DNA from: Proteobacteria bacterium HN_bin10
GTDB lineage: Bacteria > Pseudomonadota > Alphaproteobacteria > Caulobacterales > Aquidulcibacteraceae
DNA: 32,590 nt
Reading direction: 5' to 3'
NCBI GenBank assembly: GCA_002083515.1
Contig: LWDN01000025.1
Span: forward strand, 1-32,590
Positions 1 through 8,945 of this stretch are shown in pieces. Below the pieces are notes generated by a model. The model was not told where the DNA came from. It worked only from the letters and a program-made list of their open reading frames with translations, and did not search any database. Each line of letters opens with the position of its first letter. Within the stretch, counting starts at the first letter, position 1. A program made the translations under genes and the position numbers.

Positions 1-101
1 GCGCGCGCCGGCGCATGCGCGGCCTCGCGCCGCCCGGCGCGATAGGCCACCGCCCGCTCCGTCACCTCATTCAGCAGCGTCCGCAGTTCGTCTGGCGTCA
101 T
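1..101 (-). CDS. N-terminal fragment of an unidentified protein (possibly a PLP-dependent decarboxylase)
   Basis: The reverse strand opens at an ATG (101) and stays open to the window edge, giving 33 residues that begin MTPDELRTLLNEVTERAVAY. A GGAGA ribosome-binding site lies about five bases upstream of the ATG, which supports a real start. The amphipathic helical N-terminus followed by a Tyr-Arg pair resembles the first helix of group II pyridoxal-phosphate decarboxylases (aromatic amino acid decarboxylase-like). That is a weak resemblance over a short stretch and the function should be treated as unknown. The gene is divergent from the glycosyltransferase at 244, with about 140 bp between them. 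Confidence 0.55.
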   Translation of the reverse strand, partial: MTPDELRTLLNEVTERAVAYRAGRREAAHAPAR

Positions 102-243
102 TGGCGTCTCCGATACGCCCGTCTAGGCCATTCGCGTCGCCCTGGCACGCCAAATTCGGACTCTGATCGGGGGTCGCGGCGTCCCTAGTCTCCGATCGCC
201 CCAGCCGGCGCGCCTCCGCCTCCTTGTCTTTCGTGCGCCGCTA
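102..243. other. Divergent intergenic region
   Basis: This 142-bp gap lies between a minus-strand gene starting at 101 and a plus-strand gene starting at about 244, so it should carry promoters for both. No clear -35/-10 pair, palindrome or hairpin stands out by eye. Confidence 0.4.
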
Positions 244-1689
244 GTGTTTGTACCTTTCGTACCGGCGGTGGATACGATGGGTTTGGATGGGCAGCTTGAA
301 AGGGCGATCGCGGTCAGCGGCGCAGAGCTTGAAGCCGCTCGCCTCGGCTTTCACCGCCGCTGCCCGGCGCGATCCGCCCGGCGCGTCCTCTATGTCACTC
401 AGATTGTTTTCGCAGGCATTGTCATCGCCGCGCTCGTCTGGGCCTATCGCACCGATGCGGACATCACGCTGCGCGCGCTGCACGTCGCCGCTTTTGTCCT
501 GTTCTCAGTCGTCGTGTTTTGGCGGCTCGCGGCGGCCGCCAATCTGACGCCGATCCTGTCGCGCCTGGCCAACCCCTCGGCGTTTCCCACCTACACCGTG
601 CTCTGCCCCCTCTATCGCGAGGCCAGCGTCGTCGCCGATCTGGTGGGGGCGCTGGACAAACTGGACTACCCGCGATCCAGTCTCGACATTAAATTGCTGG
701 TCGAAGCTGACGACGCCGAGACACTCGCCGCCGCCTTGGCTGCCGCTTCCGGATTGGCGCACATCGAAGTCATCGCCATTCCGCCGAGCGCGCCCCGGAC
801 CAAACCGAAAGCGCTGAACATCGGCCTGGCGCGGGCGCGCGGAGAATTCGTCGCCGTCTACGACGCCGAAGATCGGCCACACCCACTGCAATTGCGCGCC
901 GCGCTGGCCGCATTCGAGGACGGCGGCGAGAAACTGGCTTGCGTGCAGGCGCCGCTGCACATCGATAACGCCGACGCCAGCTGGATCGCCCGCCAGTTTG
1001 CTGCGGAATACGCCATCCAATTTCGTGAGATGTTGCCGCTGCTGGCGCGTCTGGCTCTGCCTCTACCTCTTGGCGGCAGCAGCAATCATTTCCGCACGTC
1101 TACGCTGCGCGCCAGCGGCGGTTGGGATAGTCATAACGTGACCGAGGATGCCGACCTCGGCTATCGGCTGGCGCGCGATGGTTATCGGGCGGGCGTCATT
1201 GCGCCGCCGACTTCGGAGGAAGCGCCGGTGACGCTGCGGGCCTGGCTCAGCCAACGCTCGCGCTGGATCAAGGGCCACCTGCAGACGTGGCTGGTGCTGA
1301 TGCGCGATCCGATACGGCTCGTGCGCGAGCTGGGCTTCTGGGGCTTCTGCTCCATGCAGCTGACGCTCGGCGCCGGACTTGTGGCGGCGTTCGCGCACGG
1401 CCCGCTCGCCTTCATCGTGCTGACGGCGGCGCTCTCACCCTACGATCTCCTCACACCGGCTGACTTCGTGTTGGCGCTGAGCGGCTATTGCGTCGCGGTG
1501 TTTGCGGCGCTGAGCGCTTCGGCGCTCTCCGGCGATCTCAGCCACGCGCGAGCGGCGCTGACGATGCCGGCCTATTGGCCGTTGTCGACGTTGGCAGCAG
1601 TGCGGGCGATCTGGGAGCTCATCTTCAGCCCGCATCATTGGTCAAAGACCACCCACGGCGTCTCTGCGCGTGGCGCGACGCCGCGTTAA
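244..1689 (+). CDS. Membrane-bound family 2 glycosyltransferase
   Basis: A 481-residue protein expected to transfer a sugar from a nucleotide sugar to a growing glycan at the inner membrane. Two hydrophobic segments (about residues 50-67 and 80-95) precede a GT-A fold with the nucleotide-binding start PTYTVLCPLYREA (115-127), a DxxD-type acidic motif in VYDAEDRP (205-212), TEDADLG (300-306) and the QxxRW motif QRSRWIKG (337-344). More hydrophobic helices follow (about 365-395 and 405-430), and the C-terminus SPHHWSKTTHG is typical of cellulose-synthase-like GT2 enzymes. The acceptor and product cannot be read from the sequence. The start is uncertain: GTG at 244 gives the longest frame, ATG at 277 is an alternative, and neither has a strong ribosome-binding site. 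The stop overlaps the end of the convergent threonine aldolase gene by four bases. Confidence 0.85.
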   Translation: MFVPFVPAVDTMGLDGQLERAIAVSGAELEAARLGFHRRCPARSARRVLYVTQIVFAGIVIAALVWAYRTDADITLRALHVAAFVLFSVVVFWRLAAAANLTPILSRLANPSAFPTYTVLCPLYREASVVADLVGALDKLDYPRSSLDIKLLVEADDAETLAAALAAASGLAHIEVIAIPPSAPRTKPKALNIGLARARGEFVAVYDAEDRPHPLQLRAALAAFEDGGEKLACVQAPLHIDNADASWIARQFAAEYAIQFREMLPLLARLALPLPLGGSSNHFRTSTLRASGGWDSHNVTEDADLGYRLARDGYRAGVIAPPTSEEAPVTLRAWLSQRSRWIKGHLQTWLVLMRDPIRLVRELGFWGFCSMQLTLGAGLVAAFAHGPLAFIVLTAALSPYDLLTPADFVLALSGYCVAVFAALSASALSGDLSHARAALTMPAYWPLSTLAAVRAIWELIFSPHHWSKTTHGVSARGATPR

Positions 1690-2696
1690 GCCGCGAGCAA
1701 ACGACACATCGCGTCGACTTCGGCCTCCGGTTGACTCCACGACACCACCAAGCGCGCTTCACCAGACTCGGCATCTCCCCAATCGTAGAAGAGCGCGCCT
1801 GCCTGCCGCAGCTTCGCCAGTTTCGCAGCGCCCGGTCTGACGAACACCTGATTGCTCTCAACCGGAACCGAGAGCCAATCGCCCGCCGCCTCGCCGAGCC
1901 TGCGCGCCAGGCCATTGGCGCGCGCCGCGAGCTTTAGCCAAAGCCCACCCTCGATGTAGGCCAACAATTGCGCGGCGACATAGCGCCCCTTAGAGAAAAG
2001 GTGCCCGCTGCGCTTGCGCCGCCGCGCGACTTCCTCGGCCAGGTTTAGGTCAAAACACACAATCGCTTCCGCCGCCAGTGCGCCGTTCTTCGTGGCGCCG
2101 AAGGACAGGAGATCGACGCCGGCGCGCCAGGTGATGTCGCCGGGCGCGCAACCCAACGCCGCCACCGCATTGGCGAAACGCGCGCCATCCATGTGCAACC
2201 GCAAGCCTGCACGCTTGGCCACGGCGCCGAGCGCCGTCAACTCCTCCGGCCGGTAGACCGCGCCGCGCTCGCTGGTCTGCGAGACCGACACCGCGGCGGG
2301 CTGCACCGAATGAATGCCGCGGGCATTGCGGGCGACGCCCTCTTCCAGCGCCGCCGGCGTGATCTTCGCCGCGTCGCCCGCCAGCAAGACCAGCTTGGCG
2401 CCGCCGGAAAAAAATTCCGCTGCGCCGCACTCATCGCATTCGATGTGCGCCTCGCGATGGCAGAGCACCGCGCCCCAGGGCGGAACCAGGCTTGCCAACG
2501 CGATCGCATTGGCGGCGGTGCCGCTCGCCACGGTGAAAACCCGCACCTCACGCTCGAACAAAGCGCCGAACGCCCCATCGAGGCGCTTCGACCAATCGTC
2601 TTCGCCGTACGCCGACGCCGCGCCAGAGTTTACGGCGCTTAACGCAGCGACAATTTCGGGCGCCGCCGGCGCAGTGTTGTCGGATCGAAAATCCAT
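1686..2696 (-). CDS. ltaE: Low-specificity L-threonine aldolase
   Basis: A 336-residue PLP enzyme of aminotransferase fold type I that cleaves L-threonine or L-allo-threonine to glycine and acetaldehyde. It opens with MDFRSDNTAPAAPEI, the classic RSDN start of this family. It has SGTAANAIAL (58-67) for phosphate binding, HIECDE (84-89), LHMDGARFANA (167-177) with the Asp that pairs with the PLP ring nitrogen, and SFGATKNGA (198-206) with the Schiff-base lysine K203. The length is normal. The gene runs alone on the minus strand, converging on the glycosyltransferase with a four-base overlap and diverging from the hybrid kinase. Substrate stereopreference cannot be judged from sequence. Confidence 0.9.
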   Translation of the reverse strand: MDFRSDNTAPAAPEIVAALSAVNSGAASAYGEDDWSKRLDGAFGALFEREVRVFTVASGTAANAIALASLVPPWGAVLCHREAHIECDECGAAEFFSGGAKLVLLAGDAAKITPAALEEGVARNARGIHSVQPAAVSVSQTSERGAVYRPEELTALGAVAKRAGLRLHMDGARFANAVAALGCAPGDITWRAGVDLLSFGATKNGALAAEAIVCFDLNLAEEVARRRKRSGHLFSKGRYVAAQLLAYIEGGLWLKLAARANGLARRLGEAAGDWLSVPVESNQVFVRPGAAKLAKLRQAGALFYDWGDAESGEARLVVSWSQPEAEVDAMCRLLAA

Positions 2697-2851
2697 GACC
2701 TAAATCTGCGCCATTTCTGCAAGCTTTCCTTCATACTCTCACGCGCGCGCGTCAATCTTAGTTTCAAAACAGCACAAAATCGCCGCGATGCGAACGCTTG
2801 CTTTACAGAGCTGCGCTAGCGTTAGCCGGAAATTAGCCATCGGGGCGCGCG
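2697..2851. promoter_or_regulatory. Divergent promoter region between ltaE and the hybrid kinase
   Basis: This 155-bp gap separates ltaE (start 2696, minus) from the kinase gene (start 2852, plus). It contains a relatively AT-rich patch around 2755-2780, unusual for this GC-rich sequence and consistent with promoter DNA. No specific -35/-10 pair is convincing by eye. Confidence 0.35.
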
Positions 2852-5143
2852 GTGCAACACTTCATCAACCATGCGGCGATCGAACGCGCTGCTGCTGAAG
2901 TCTTCGCAAGCCCACGTGCGCGCTATTATCTTCTTGGGCTGACGGCGCTTACGTGCGCCGCCGCCGCAGGCCTGGCCATCGCCGCCATATGGTTTGGACT
3001 GGCGCTTCTCGTTGAGACGACGCGCACCGCGCTGATCGCGCGCGCCGAACCGCTATCGCCGGCCCAATCACGCGCCGCAATGTTGGCGCTTGACATCGTT
3101 GCTTCGGCGAGTCTCGCGGCCGCCGCCGCCATCGCCTGGTACTCGCAGAGCGCCCTGGGTCCCGCGCTCGCGATCGCGCTTCTGCTGACGTTTGCGGTCG
3201 ATACCGCGCTCAACGCCAAGAACGGCCGCTTGCACGCTCTGGCGGCGTGTTCGCCTTACGCGGCGCTCGGGCTCATGATGCTGATCGAGAGCGCCGGCGC
3301 AGATGCGTTGTTCGCGGCGACCGCGGGCGCGGCGATCGGCGCCTACATGTTCGCAACCGCCTTGCATCACATGCATCGCGCGGCGCACGCCCGCATGCAG
3401 GACGCAGAGTGGGTGCGCCAGCTCAACATGAGCTTCGGCGACGCCGCCTCCGCCGCGTGGGAGATCGATTTCACGCGGAAGCGTCTTGTCGGCGCGCCGC
3501 GCCTGGCCGCGCTGCTCGGTCGGCACGTGAGCTATGCCGACATTACCGAACGCGCCTGCTTTGCCCCGAGCGCCGACCGCGCGCTGGTGCAGGCGACCTT
3601 CTCGCCCGAGCGCGGGGCGGTGCGGCGCATTTCATTGACCCACGACGTCAAGCAGCCGAACGGCGCGCACATTCGCGTGCGCCACCAAGGGTTCGTGCGT
3701 ACGGCGCCGGACGGCACGCCGCAACGGCTGACGTGCGTGACGCGGCCGGCGGAAGCGGCCGCCATCGACGCCGCGCCTGTGCAGGAGGCCGCCACTGCAT
3801 TGGCGACCAGCGCTGAAACGCTGCGGGCGCTGAACAACGAACTCGGCGCGCCCACGCCTGAGCCGGCGCCCGCGTACACATTGCCGGAGATCGTGCGCGC
3901 GCTGGCGGAGCACAACGCCGCCATCGCCCGCGGCGTCGCCGATCTGGCGCACGCGCGTCACGAGGCCGACAGCGCCAATCTCGCCAAGTCGCAATTCCTG
4001 GCCAATATGAGCCACGAACTGCGCACGCCGCTAAACGCCATCATCGGCTACGCGGAGATGCTGCAGGAGGACGCCGAGGACACTGGCGACTCGGCAACCG
4101 TCAAGGACCTCGACCGCATCCTCACAAGCGCCAAACACCTGCTTTCCTTGATCGGCGAGATTCTCGATCTCTCCAAGATCGAAGCCGGCCGAATGGAAGC
4201 TGTCGCAGCGCCCTTCGATCCGGCCGCCGTGCTCGCCGAACTCGCCGAAACCATCCGCCCCGCAGCCGCCCAAAACGGCAACGAAGTGCGTTTGCACGCC
4301 GCATCGGACGGCGCGCTCGCCAATTCTGACGTATTGAAACTGCGGCAGTGCGTGCTCAATCTGCTCTCGAACGCCGCCAAATTCACCAAGAACGGCGTCA
4401 TCGAAATCGAGCTCGACCGCCGTGCGCACCATGGCGTCGCTCAACTCTTCGTCACCGTGCGCGATACCGGCATCGGCATGTCGAGCGAACAGCTCTCGCG
4501 GCTGTTCCAACCGTTCGTGCAAGCCGACCCCAGCATCACGCAGAAATATGGCGGCACCGGACTTGGGCTCACCATCACTCGCCGGTTGGCGCAATTGCTG
4601 GGCGGCGACGTGTTGGTGAAAAGCACGCTCGGCCAAGGCGCGACCTTCACGCTGCACGTCCCGGCCGATTTTGCCGACGCGTCTTTGGCGCTGGGCGCCG
4701 CGGCGCGAGTCGACGACTTGCGCGGACCGGCGGACGCGCCGCTGGTGATCGTGATCGAAGACGAACCGGATGCGCGCGAACTCGCCGCGCGCGCGCTCAC
4801 CCGGGCCGGCTTCTCCGTGCTTGGCGTCGGCGGCGGCGAGGCCGGCCTGGCCATGGCGCGCACCAGAGCGCCGGCCCTGGTGCTGCTCGACATCTTCCTC
4901 CCGGACCGCTCCGGCTGGCGGGTGCTGCAGAGCCTGAAAAACGATCCGAAGACGCAGGACATCCCTGTGATCGTGCTCTCGGTGAACGAAGATCGCGCGC
5001 AAGCCATGGCGCTTGGCGCGGCTCAGCACATCGTCAAACCGGCCGATCGCGACATGCTGGCGGCGACCGTGATGCGCTATGCGCGCGCGCGGCCGCAAGT
5101 TACGGCCGAAGCAGCCGCATCAACGCAGCGCGCGGCGGGTTAG
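2852..5143 (+). CDS. Membrane hybrid sensor histidine kinase with C-terminal receiver
   Basis: A 763-residue hybrid kinase. The N-terminus holds about five hydrophobic segments (roughly 27-55, 76-95, 101-118, 128-146 and 152-172), with no large periplasmic domain. A PAS-like region (about 190-300) and a helical linker follow. The kinase core has the HisKA box FLANMSHELRTPLN with phosphoacceptor H388, N-box LLSNAAKF (504-511), G1 DTGIGM (538-543) and G2 GGTGLGL (567-573). The C-terminal receiver has acidic residues EDEPD (636-640), phospho-Asp D680 in LLDIFLPDRSGW and conserved K729. A cytoplasmic phosphorelay His-Asp within one chain is expected, passing to an unknown phosphotransfer protein. 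No partner regulator is adjacent. The start is GTG with a weak G-rich ribosome-binding site. Its stop overlaps the convergent peptidase gene by four bases. Confidence 0.9.
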   Translation: MQHFINHAAIERAAAEVFASPRARYYLLGLTALTCAAAAGLAIAAIWFGLALLVETTRTALIARAEPLSPAQSRAAMLALDIVASASLAAAAAIAWYSQSALGPALAIALLLTFAVDTALNAKNGRLHALAACSPYAALGLMMLIESAGADALFAATAGAAIGAYMFATALHHMHRAAHARMQDAEWVRQLNMSFGDAASAAWEIDFTRKRLVGAPRLAALLGRHVSYADITERACFAPSADRALVQATFSPERGAVRRISLTHDVKQPNGAHIRVRHQGFVRTAPDGTPQRLTCVTRPAEAAAIDAAPVQEAATALATSAETLRALNNELGAPTPEPAPAYTLPEIVRALAEHNAAIARGVADLAHARHEADSANLAKSQFLANMSHELRTPLNAIIGYAEMLQEDAEDTGDSATVKDLDRILTSAKHLLSLIGEILDLSKIEAGRMEAVAAPFDPAAVLAELAETIRPAAAQNGNEVRLHAASDGALANSDVLKLRQCVLNLLSNAAKFTKNGVIEIELDRRAHHGVAQLFVTVRDTGIGMSSEQLSRLFQPFVQADPSITQKYGGTGLGLTITRRLAQLLGGDVLVKSTLGQGATFTLHVPADFADASLALGAAARVDDLRGPADAPLVIVIEDEPDARELAARALTRAGFSVLGVGGGEAGLAMARTRAPALVLLDIFLPDRSGWRVLQSLKNDPKTQDIPVIVLSVNEDRAQAMALGAAQHIVKPADRDMLAATVMRYARARPQVTAEAAASTQRAAG

Positions 5144-6564
5144 GCCCGAGCCTGCGCCGCCAAAACGCGCGCGACCGTTTCCGTCACCCGCTTGCCGGTC
5201 GGGATGTGAAGGAACTCGTTCGGCCCGTGCGCGTTCGAGTGCGGGCCGAGCACGCCGGTGACGACGAACTGCGCCTCCGGAAATTTGGCCCCGAGCATGC
5301 CCATGAACGGGATCGAGCCGCCCTCGCCCATCATCGCCATCGGTTTGCCCCAAGCGGCGTGCGACGCATCCTCCAGCGCCGCCTCCAGCCACGGCGCCGT
5401 CTTCGGCGCATTCCAGCCCGAGCCTGGCTCCTCGTAGTGAAACGACACCCGCGCGCCATAGGGCGGGTCGGCCTCGAGGATTTCTTTCATCCGCTTGGAG
5501 GCCTTCACCGCATCGAGCGTCGGCGGCAACCGCATCGACAATTTGGCCTCGGTGAAGGGGCGCAGCACATTGCCGGCCTTGCCAGGCTCCGGCGCGCCGG
5601 CAAGCCCGGTGACCGAGAGCGCCGGCCGCCAGGTGCGGTTCAGCACCAATTCGGCGCGATCGCTGCCCGCCGGCTTCATGCCCTTCACGAACGGAAACTT
5701 CTTGAACACTTCATCGCCCAGCGCCTCCGCCGCGACCTTGGCTTGGGCTTGGCGCTCGGCCGGAATGGGCGCACGCAGCTCGTCGACGATGACCTCGCCT
5801 GTCTCCACGTTTTCGAGCCGCGTCAGCAATTGGCCCAGGATGCGGAAGCTCGATGGCACCACGCCGGAGGCATCGCCCGAGTGCACGCCCTCTTCGAGCA
5901 CATCGACACGCAACGTGCCGCCGACCAGTCCGCGCAGCGACGTGGTCAGCCACAGCCGCTCGTAATCGCCGCAGCCGCTATCGAGACACACGACCAGGGA
6001 CACCTTGCCGATGCGATCGCGCAGCGCATCCATGTAGAAAGGCAAATCCGGCGAGCCGCTCTCTTCGCTCGCCTCGATCACGATCACCGCGCGCCGGTGC
6101 GGAACGTTTTGCGCCTTGAGCGCCAACAGCGCCGTCAGCGCGCCGAACATCGCGTAGCCGTCATCGGCGCCGCCGCGGCCATAGAGTTTGTCGCCTTCGA
6201 GCACAGGGATCCACGGTCCCTTGCCCTCGCTCCAGCCCGTCATTTCCGGCTGCTTGTCGAGGTGGCCGTAGAGCAGCACGGTGTCGCCGCTGACTTGCCC
6301 CGGCACATCGATGAAGATCAGCGGCGTGCGGCCCGGCAAGCGCTCCACCGAAAGCGTCGCGCCCGGCAGCTTCGGTAAATGCTTCTCGGCCCAGCCGACG
6401 AAGAGCTCGACCGCTTTCTCCATGTGGCCGAGCTTTTGCCAATCGGGTTCGAACGACGGCGACTTGTTGGGAATGGCGATATAGGTGGTGAGCGTGGGCA
6501 CCACTTCGGCGTTCCACATTTCGTCGGTGAATTTGCGCAGCGCGGCCTGAACGATCTCAGCCAT
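5140..6564 (-). CDS. M20-family metallopeptidase (dipeptidase/carboxypeptidase type)
   Basis: A 474-residue zinc-dependent hydrolase of the M20/M28 superfamily, expected to cleave dipeptides or amino-acid conjugates. Metal ligands are visible in order: H101 and D103 in LLYGHLDKQPE, the bridging D134/D135 in GRGGADDGYAMF, the catalytic E167 with E168 in IEASEESGSPD, D195 in CLDSGCGDY, and a late His in GPHSNAHGPNEF (about 442-446). H228 in GVHSGDASG is the dimerisation-domain His. No signal peptide is seen, so it is probably cytoplasmic. The ATG at 6564 was chosen because everything upstream in frame overlaps the permease gene. It starts 17 bp after the permease stop, so it is the last gene of the exporter operon, which is unusual. 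The true substrate is unknown. Confidence 0.88.
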   Translation of the reverse strand: MAEIVQAALRKFTDEMWNAEVVPTLTTYIAIPNKSPSFEPDWQKLGHMEKAVELFVGWAEKHLPKLPGATLSVERLPGRTPLIFIDVPGQVSGDTVLLYGHLDKQPEMTGWSEGKGPWIPVLEGDKLYGRGGADDGYAMFGALTALLALKAQNVPHRRAVIVIEASEESGSPDLPFYMDALRDRIGKVSLVVCLDSGCGDYERLWLTTSLRGLVGGTLRVDVLEEGVHSGDASGVVPSSFRILGQLLTRLENVETGEVIVDELRAPIPAERQAQAKVAAEALGDEVFKKFPFVKGMKPAGSDRAELVLNRTWRPALSVTGLAGAPEPGKAGNVLRPFTEAKLSMRLPPTLDAVKASKRMKEILEADPPYGARVSFHYEEPGSGWNAPKTAPWLEAALEDASHAAWGKPMAMMGEGGSIPFMGMLGAKFPEAQFVVTGVLGPHSNAHGPNEFLHIPTGKRVTETVARVLAAQARA

Positions 6565-6581
6565 TGAAGGCTCCCATAAAT

Positions 6582-7772
6582 CTACTGCGCCGCGAGTTCG
6601 AGCTGCGGGCGCTGCCGCGCGGCGCGGATGCCGGGGAAGAAGCCGCCGAACAGGCCGACGACGATCGCCACCACAATGGCCGCGACGATCAAGCCTGCGG
6701 ACAACTCGAACTTGAACACGAGCTGGGTGAAGCCGGAACCCAAGGTCGAAGTCGTGCGTCCGGCGAACGCGACCAGCGCCAGCAGAATGCCCAGCGCCCC
6801 GCCCAGCGCCGACAGGATCAACGCCTCGATCATAGTGCCGAAGAACGCCGCCCAGCCGGAAAAGCCGATAATGCGCAAGGTCGCGATCTCGGTCGAGCGC
6901 GCCTGCACCGAAGAATACATGGTGTTGAGCGCGCCGGCGAGCGCGCCGATCGCCATCATCACGCCGAGGATCCAGGCGATGAACACGAATTGGCTGGTCG
7001 ATTGCGAGGCCTGGCGCGCGTAATACTCCCGCTCGCTCAGAATTTCCAAACCGTCGAGGCGCGCATCGCTTTCGGCCCACGTCTTGTAGGCCGTCATCGC
7101 CGCGGGCGAGGTGAGCTGCACGCGCATGGTCTGGTAGGTGTTCGGCCGATCGAACAAACTCTGCGTCACAGCGACATCAGCCCACAACTCCGACTCGAAC
7201 ACGGTCCCAGGCGCCTCAAACACGCCAACCACTTGCCACTCGCCGCCGCGAATGCGGATGGTTCGGCCGAATTCGAAGCCGGCGAACTCGCGCAATAGGC
7301 CGGCGCCCACCACGATCTCGTTGGTGCCCGGATTGAACATGCGGCCTTCGGTGATAGTCACGCCGCGCCGCAGCGCAACGCCTTCCGGCCCGATGCCGCG
7401 GAAGGGCATATTGGCGTTGGTCCCGGTCGAGCGCTTCAGACCGTCGACGATCACCAGCAATTCTCCCGACACCACCGGCGCGCCGTCGCGCTGCGCCACG
7501 CCCGGCCCCGTCGAGAGGATAGACAATTGTTCGCGCGACACCACGCTGTTCAATTCGGCGTTGGAGCCTTCGCGGATGATCAGCGCCACGTCGTCGGAGC
7601 CCGAACCTTCGACCGTCGCGCGCAAGCCGTTCGCCAGCGCCAGGAAGAACAATAGAACCGCGATGGTCAGCGCCACCGCGACGACGCTCGCCGCCGACAT
7701 CCAGGCGCGCTGTGGGATCGAGCGCACGTTGAGCGCGGTGACGGCGCCGATCTGGTTCAGCAATGAGGCCAT
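6582..7772 (-). CDS. ABC transporter permease, FtsX/MacB type (second permease)
   Basis: A 396-residue inner-membrane protein with the four-helix FtsX/MacB plan. One helix near the N-terminus (about 25-47) is followed by a large extracytoplasmic MacB-like domain (about 50-260). Three C-terminal helices follow, in FVFIAWILGVMMAIGALAGAL, the segment after MIEALIL, and FELSAGLIVAAIVVAIVVGL. The cytoplasmic coupling motif ARSTEIATLRIIGFS matches the usual R-x-EI-x-x-L-R-x-x-G sequence that contacts the ATPase. It lies 12 bp after the first permease gene and 17 bp before the peptidase gene. The two different permeases probably form a heterodimer with one ATPase type. The family usually acts as a mechanotransmitter or lipoprotein/peptide exporter; the cargo here is unknown. 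Confidence 0.88.
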   Translation of the reverse strand: MASLLNQIGAVTALNVRSIPQRAWMSAASVVAVALTIAVLLFFLALANGLRATVEGSGSDDVALIIREGSNAELNSVVSREQLSILSTGPGVAQRDGAPVVSGELLVIVDGLKRSTGTNANMPFRGIGPEGVALRRGVTITEGRMFNPGTNEIVVGAGLLREFAGFEFGRTIRIRGGEWQVVGVFEAPGTVFESELWADVAVTQSLFDRPNTYQTMRVQLTSPAAMTAYKTWAESDARLDGLEILSEREYYARQASQSTSQFVFIAWILGVMMAIGALAGALNTMYSSVQARSTEIATLRIIGFSGWAAFFGTMIEALILSALGGALGILLALVAFAGRTTSTLGSGFTQLVFKFELSAGLIVAAIVVAIVVGLFGGFFPGIRAARQRPQLELAAQ

Positions 7773-7784
7773 GGCTCTGTGTTC

Positions 7785-8945
7785 CTAGCGGCGCGCGAAG
7801 GCGTCGACGATTTTCATGCGATAGGCCGACCAGGCCGGCGCAAAGCCGGTGATGAGCCCCAGCGCCAAGGCGATGAGCGCGCCCCACAGCACCACGATCG
7901 GCGCGAAATTGATCGGCGGCCCCTGCCCGCCGCCAGCGCTGGCGAGCGCGCTCAGCAGGCCCCACGCCGCCAGCATGCCGAGCGAGGCGCCCAAGAGCGC
8001 CAGCAGCAGCGACTCGCCCAGCACCATGCGCAACACCCGCGCCGACGAGAAGCCGAGCGTCTTCATCACGCCCACCTCGCGCGTGCGCTCGCGCACGGCC
8101 AAAGCCATGGTGGTGCCCACGATCAGCAGGATGGCGATGAACGCGGCGCCGACTACGAGCGTCACCACCAGGCCGATATTGCCCAATTGCGCGGCGAAGG
8201 CCTTGTTGAACGTCGCCTCGTCCTGCGTCGAGGTCTCGTCCATGGAATTGGCAAAGCGCTGATCGATCGCGTCGCTGACCTGATCGTTGAGCGTCGCCGA
8301 TGTGGTGAGGAACGGAATCCAACCAATACGATCACGGCCGAAGGTGATGGTCTCGTTGAAATAATCGTAGTGGATGAGCACGCTGCCGGTCTGCGACGAG
8401 CCGGGCGGCGTCGGAATGGTGCCGACTAGGGTAAACTCCCACGTTGAATTTCCGGTGGTGGCATTGGTGAAAATGTTGCTCTTCAGCGGAATGCGCTGGC
8501 CGACGCGCCAGCCGAACCGCTCCGCCACCGGCTCGGCGACCAGCATGGCGGTGCGCTCCGAGAAGAACGCATCGCGCTGCGCCGCTGGAATCTGCAAATC
8601 TTCGGAATAGACCTGGAAGTAGGTCTCCGGATCGACCGCGAACACCGGCAGGAACCCGCGCGGCATTTCCTGATAATAGCCGCCGAACCAGTTCATGTGG
8701 GTGGCCACAGCCACGCCCTCGGTGCGCGCGACCCGATCGTAGTGCGCGATCGGCAGGCTTTCGGTGAAATTGATCTTCGACAGCGTCACCATGCGCGTCG
8801 GCAGCGTATTGAAGTTAGAAATCGCGTGATTGAAGCTCAGCATCAGGCTGAAGATCAAAAACGCAATGAAGATCGAGACGGTCAGCAGGATCGTGCGCAC
8901 CGGCTTGCGCCACAAATTCTTCCAGATCAGCGCGCGATCGTTCAT
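7785..8945 (-). CDS. ABC transporter permease, FtsX/MacB type (first permease)
   Basis: A 386-residue permease with one N-terminal helix (about 14-35), a periplasmic MacB-type domain, and a C-terminal three-helix FtsX domain containing VRERTREVGVMKTLGFSSAR, the standard ATPase-coupling motif. The ATG overlaps the stop of the ATPase gene in an ATGA arrangement (8942-8945), which indicates translational coupling. It is a diverged paralogue of the permease that follows it, so the two likely act as a pair. It lacks a fused ATPase domain, unlike MacB itself; the nucleotide-binding protein is encoded immediately upstream. Confidence 0.88.
   Translation of the reverse strand: MNDRALIWKNLWRKPVRTILLTVSIFIAFLIFSLMLSFNHAISNFNTLPTRMVTLSKINFTESLPIAHYDRVARTEGVAVATHMNWFGGYYQEMPRGFLPVFAVDPETYFQVYSEDLQIPAAQRDAFFSERTAMLVAEPVAERFGWRVGQRIPLKSNIFTNATTGNSTWEFTLVGTIPTPPGSSQTGSVLIHYDYFNETITFGRDRIGWIPFLTTSATLNDQVSDAIDQRFANSMDETSTQDEATFNKAFAAQLGNIGLVVTLVVGAAFIAILLIVGTTMALAVRERTREVGVMKTLGFSSARVLRMVLGESLLLALLGASLGMLAAWGLLSALASAGGGQGPPINFAPIVVLWGALIALALGLITGFAPAWSAYRMKIVDAFARR

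Noticed and set aside
4348..6378. Long plus-strand open frame (676 codons) across the kinase/peptidase junction
   Set aside because: It spans two convergent, clearly real genes in another frame and has a composition typical of a shadow frame (Arg/His-rich).
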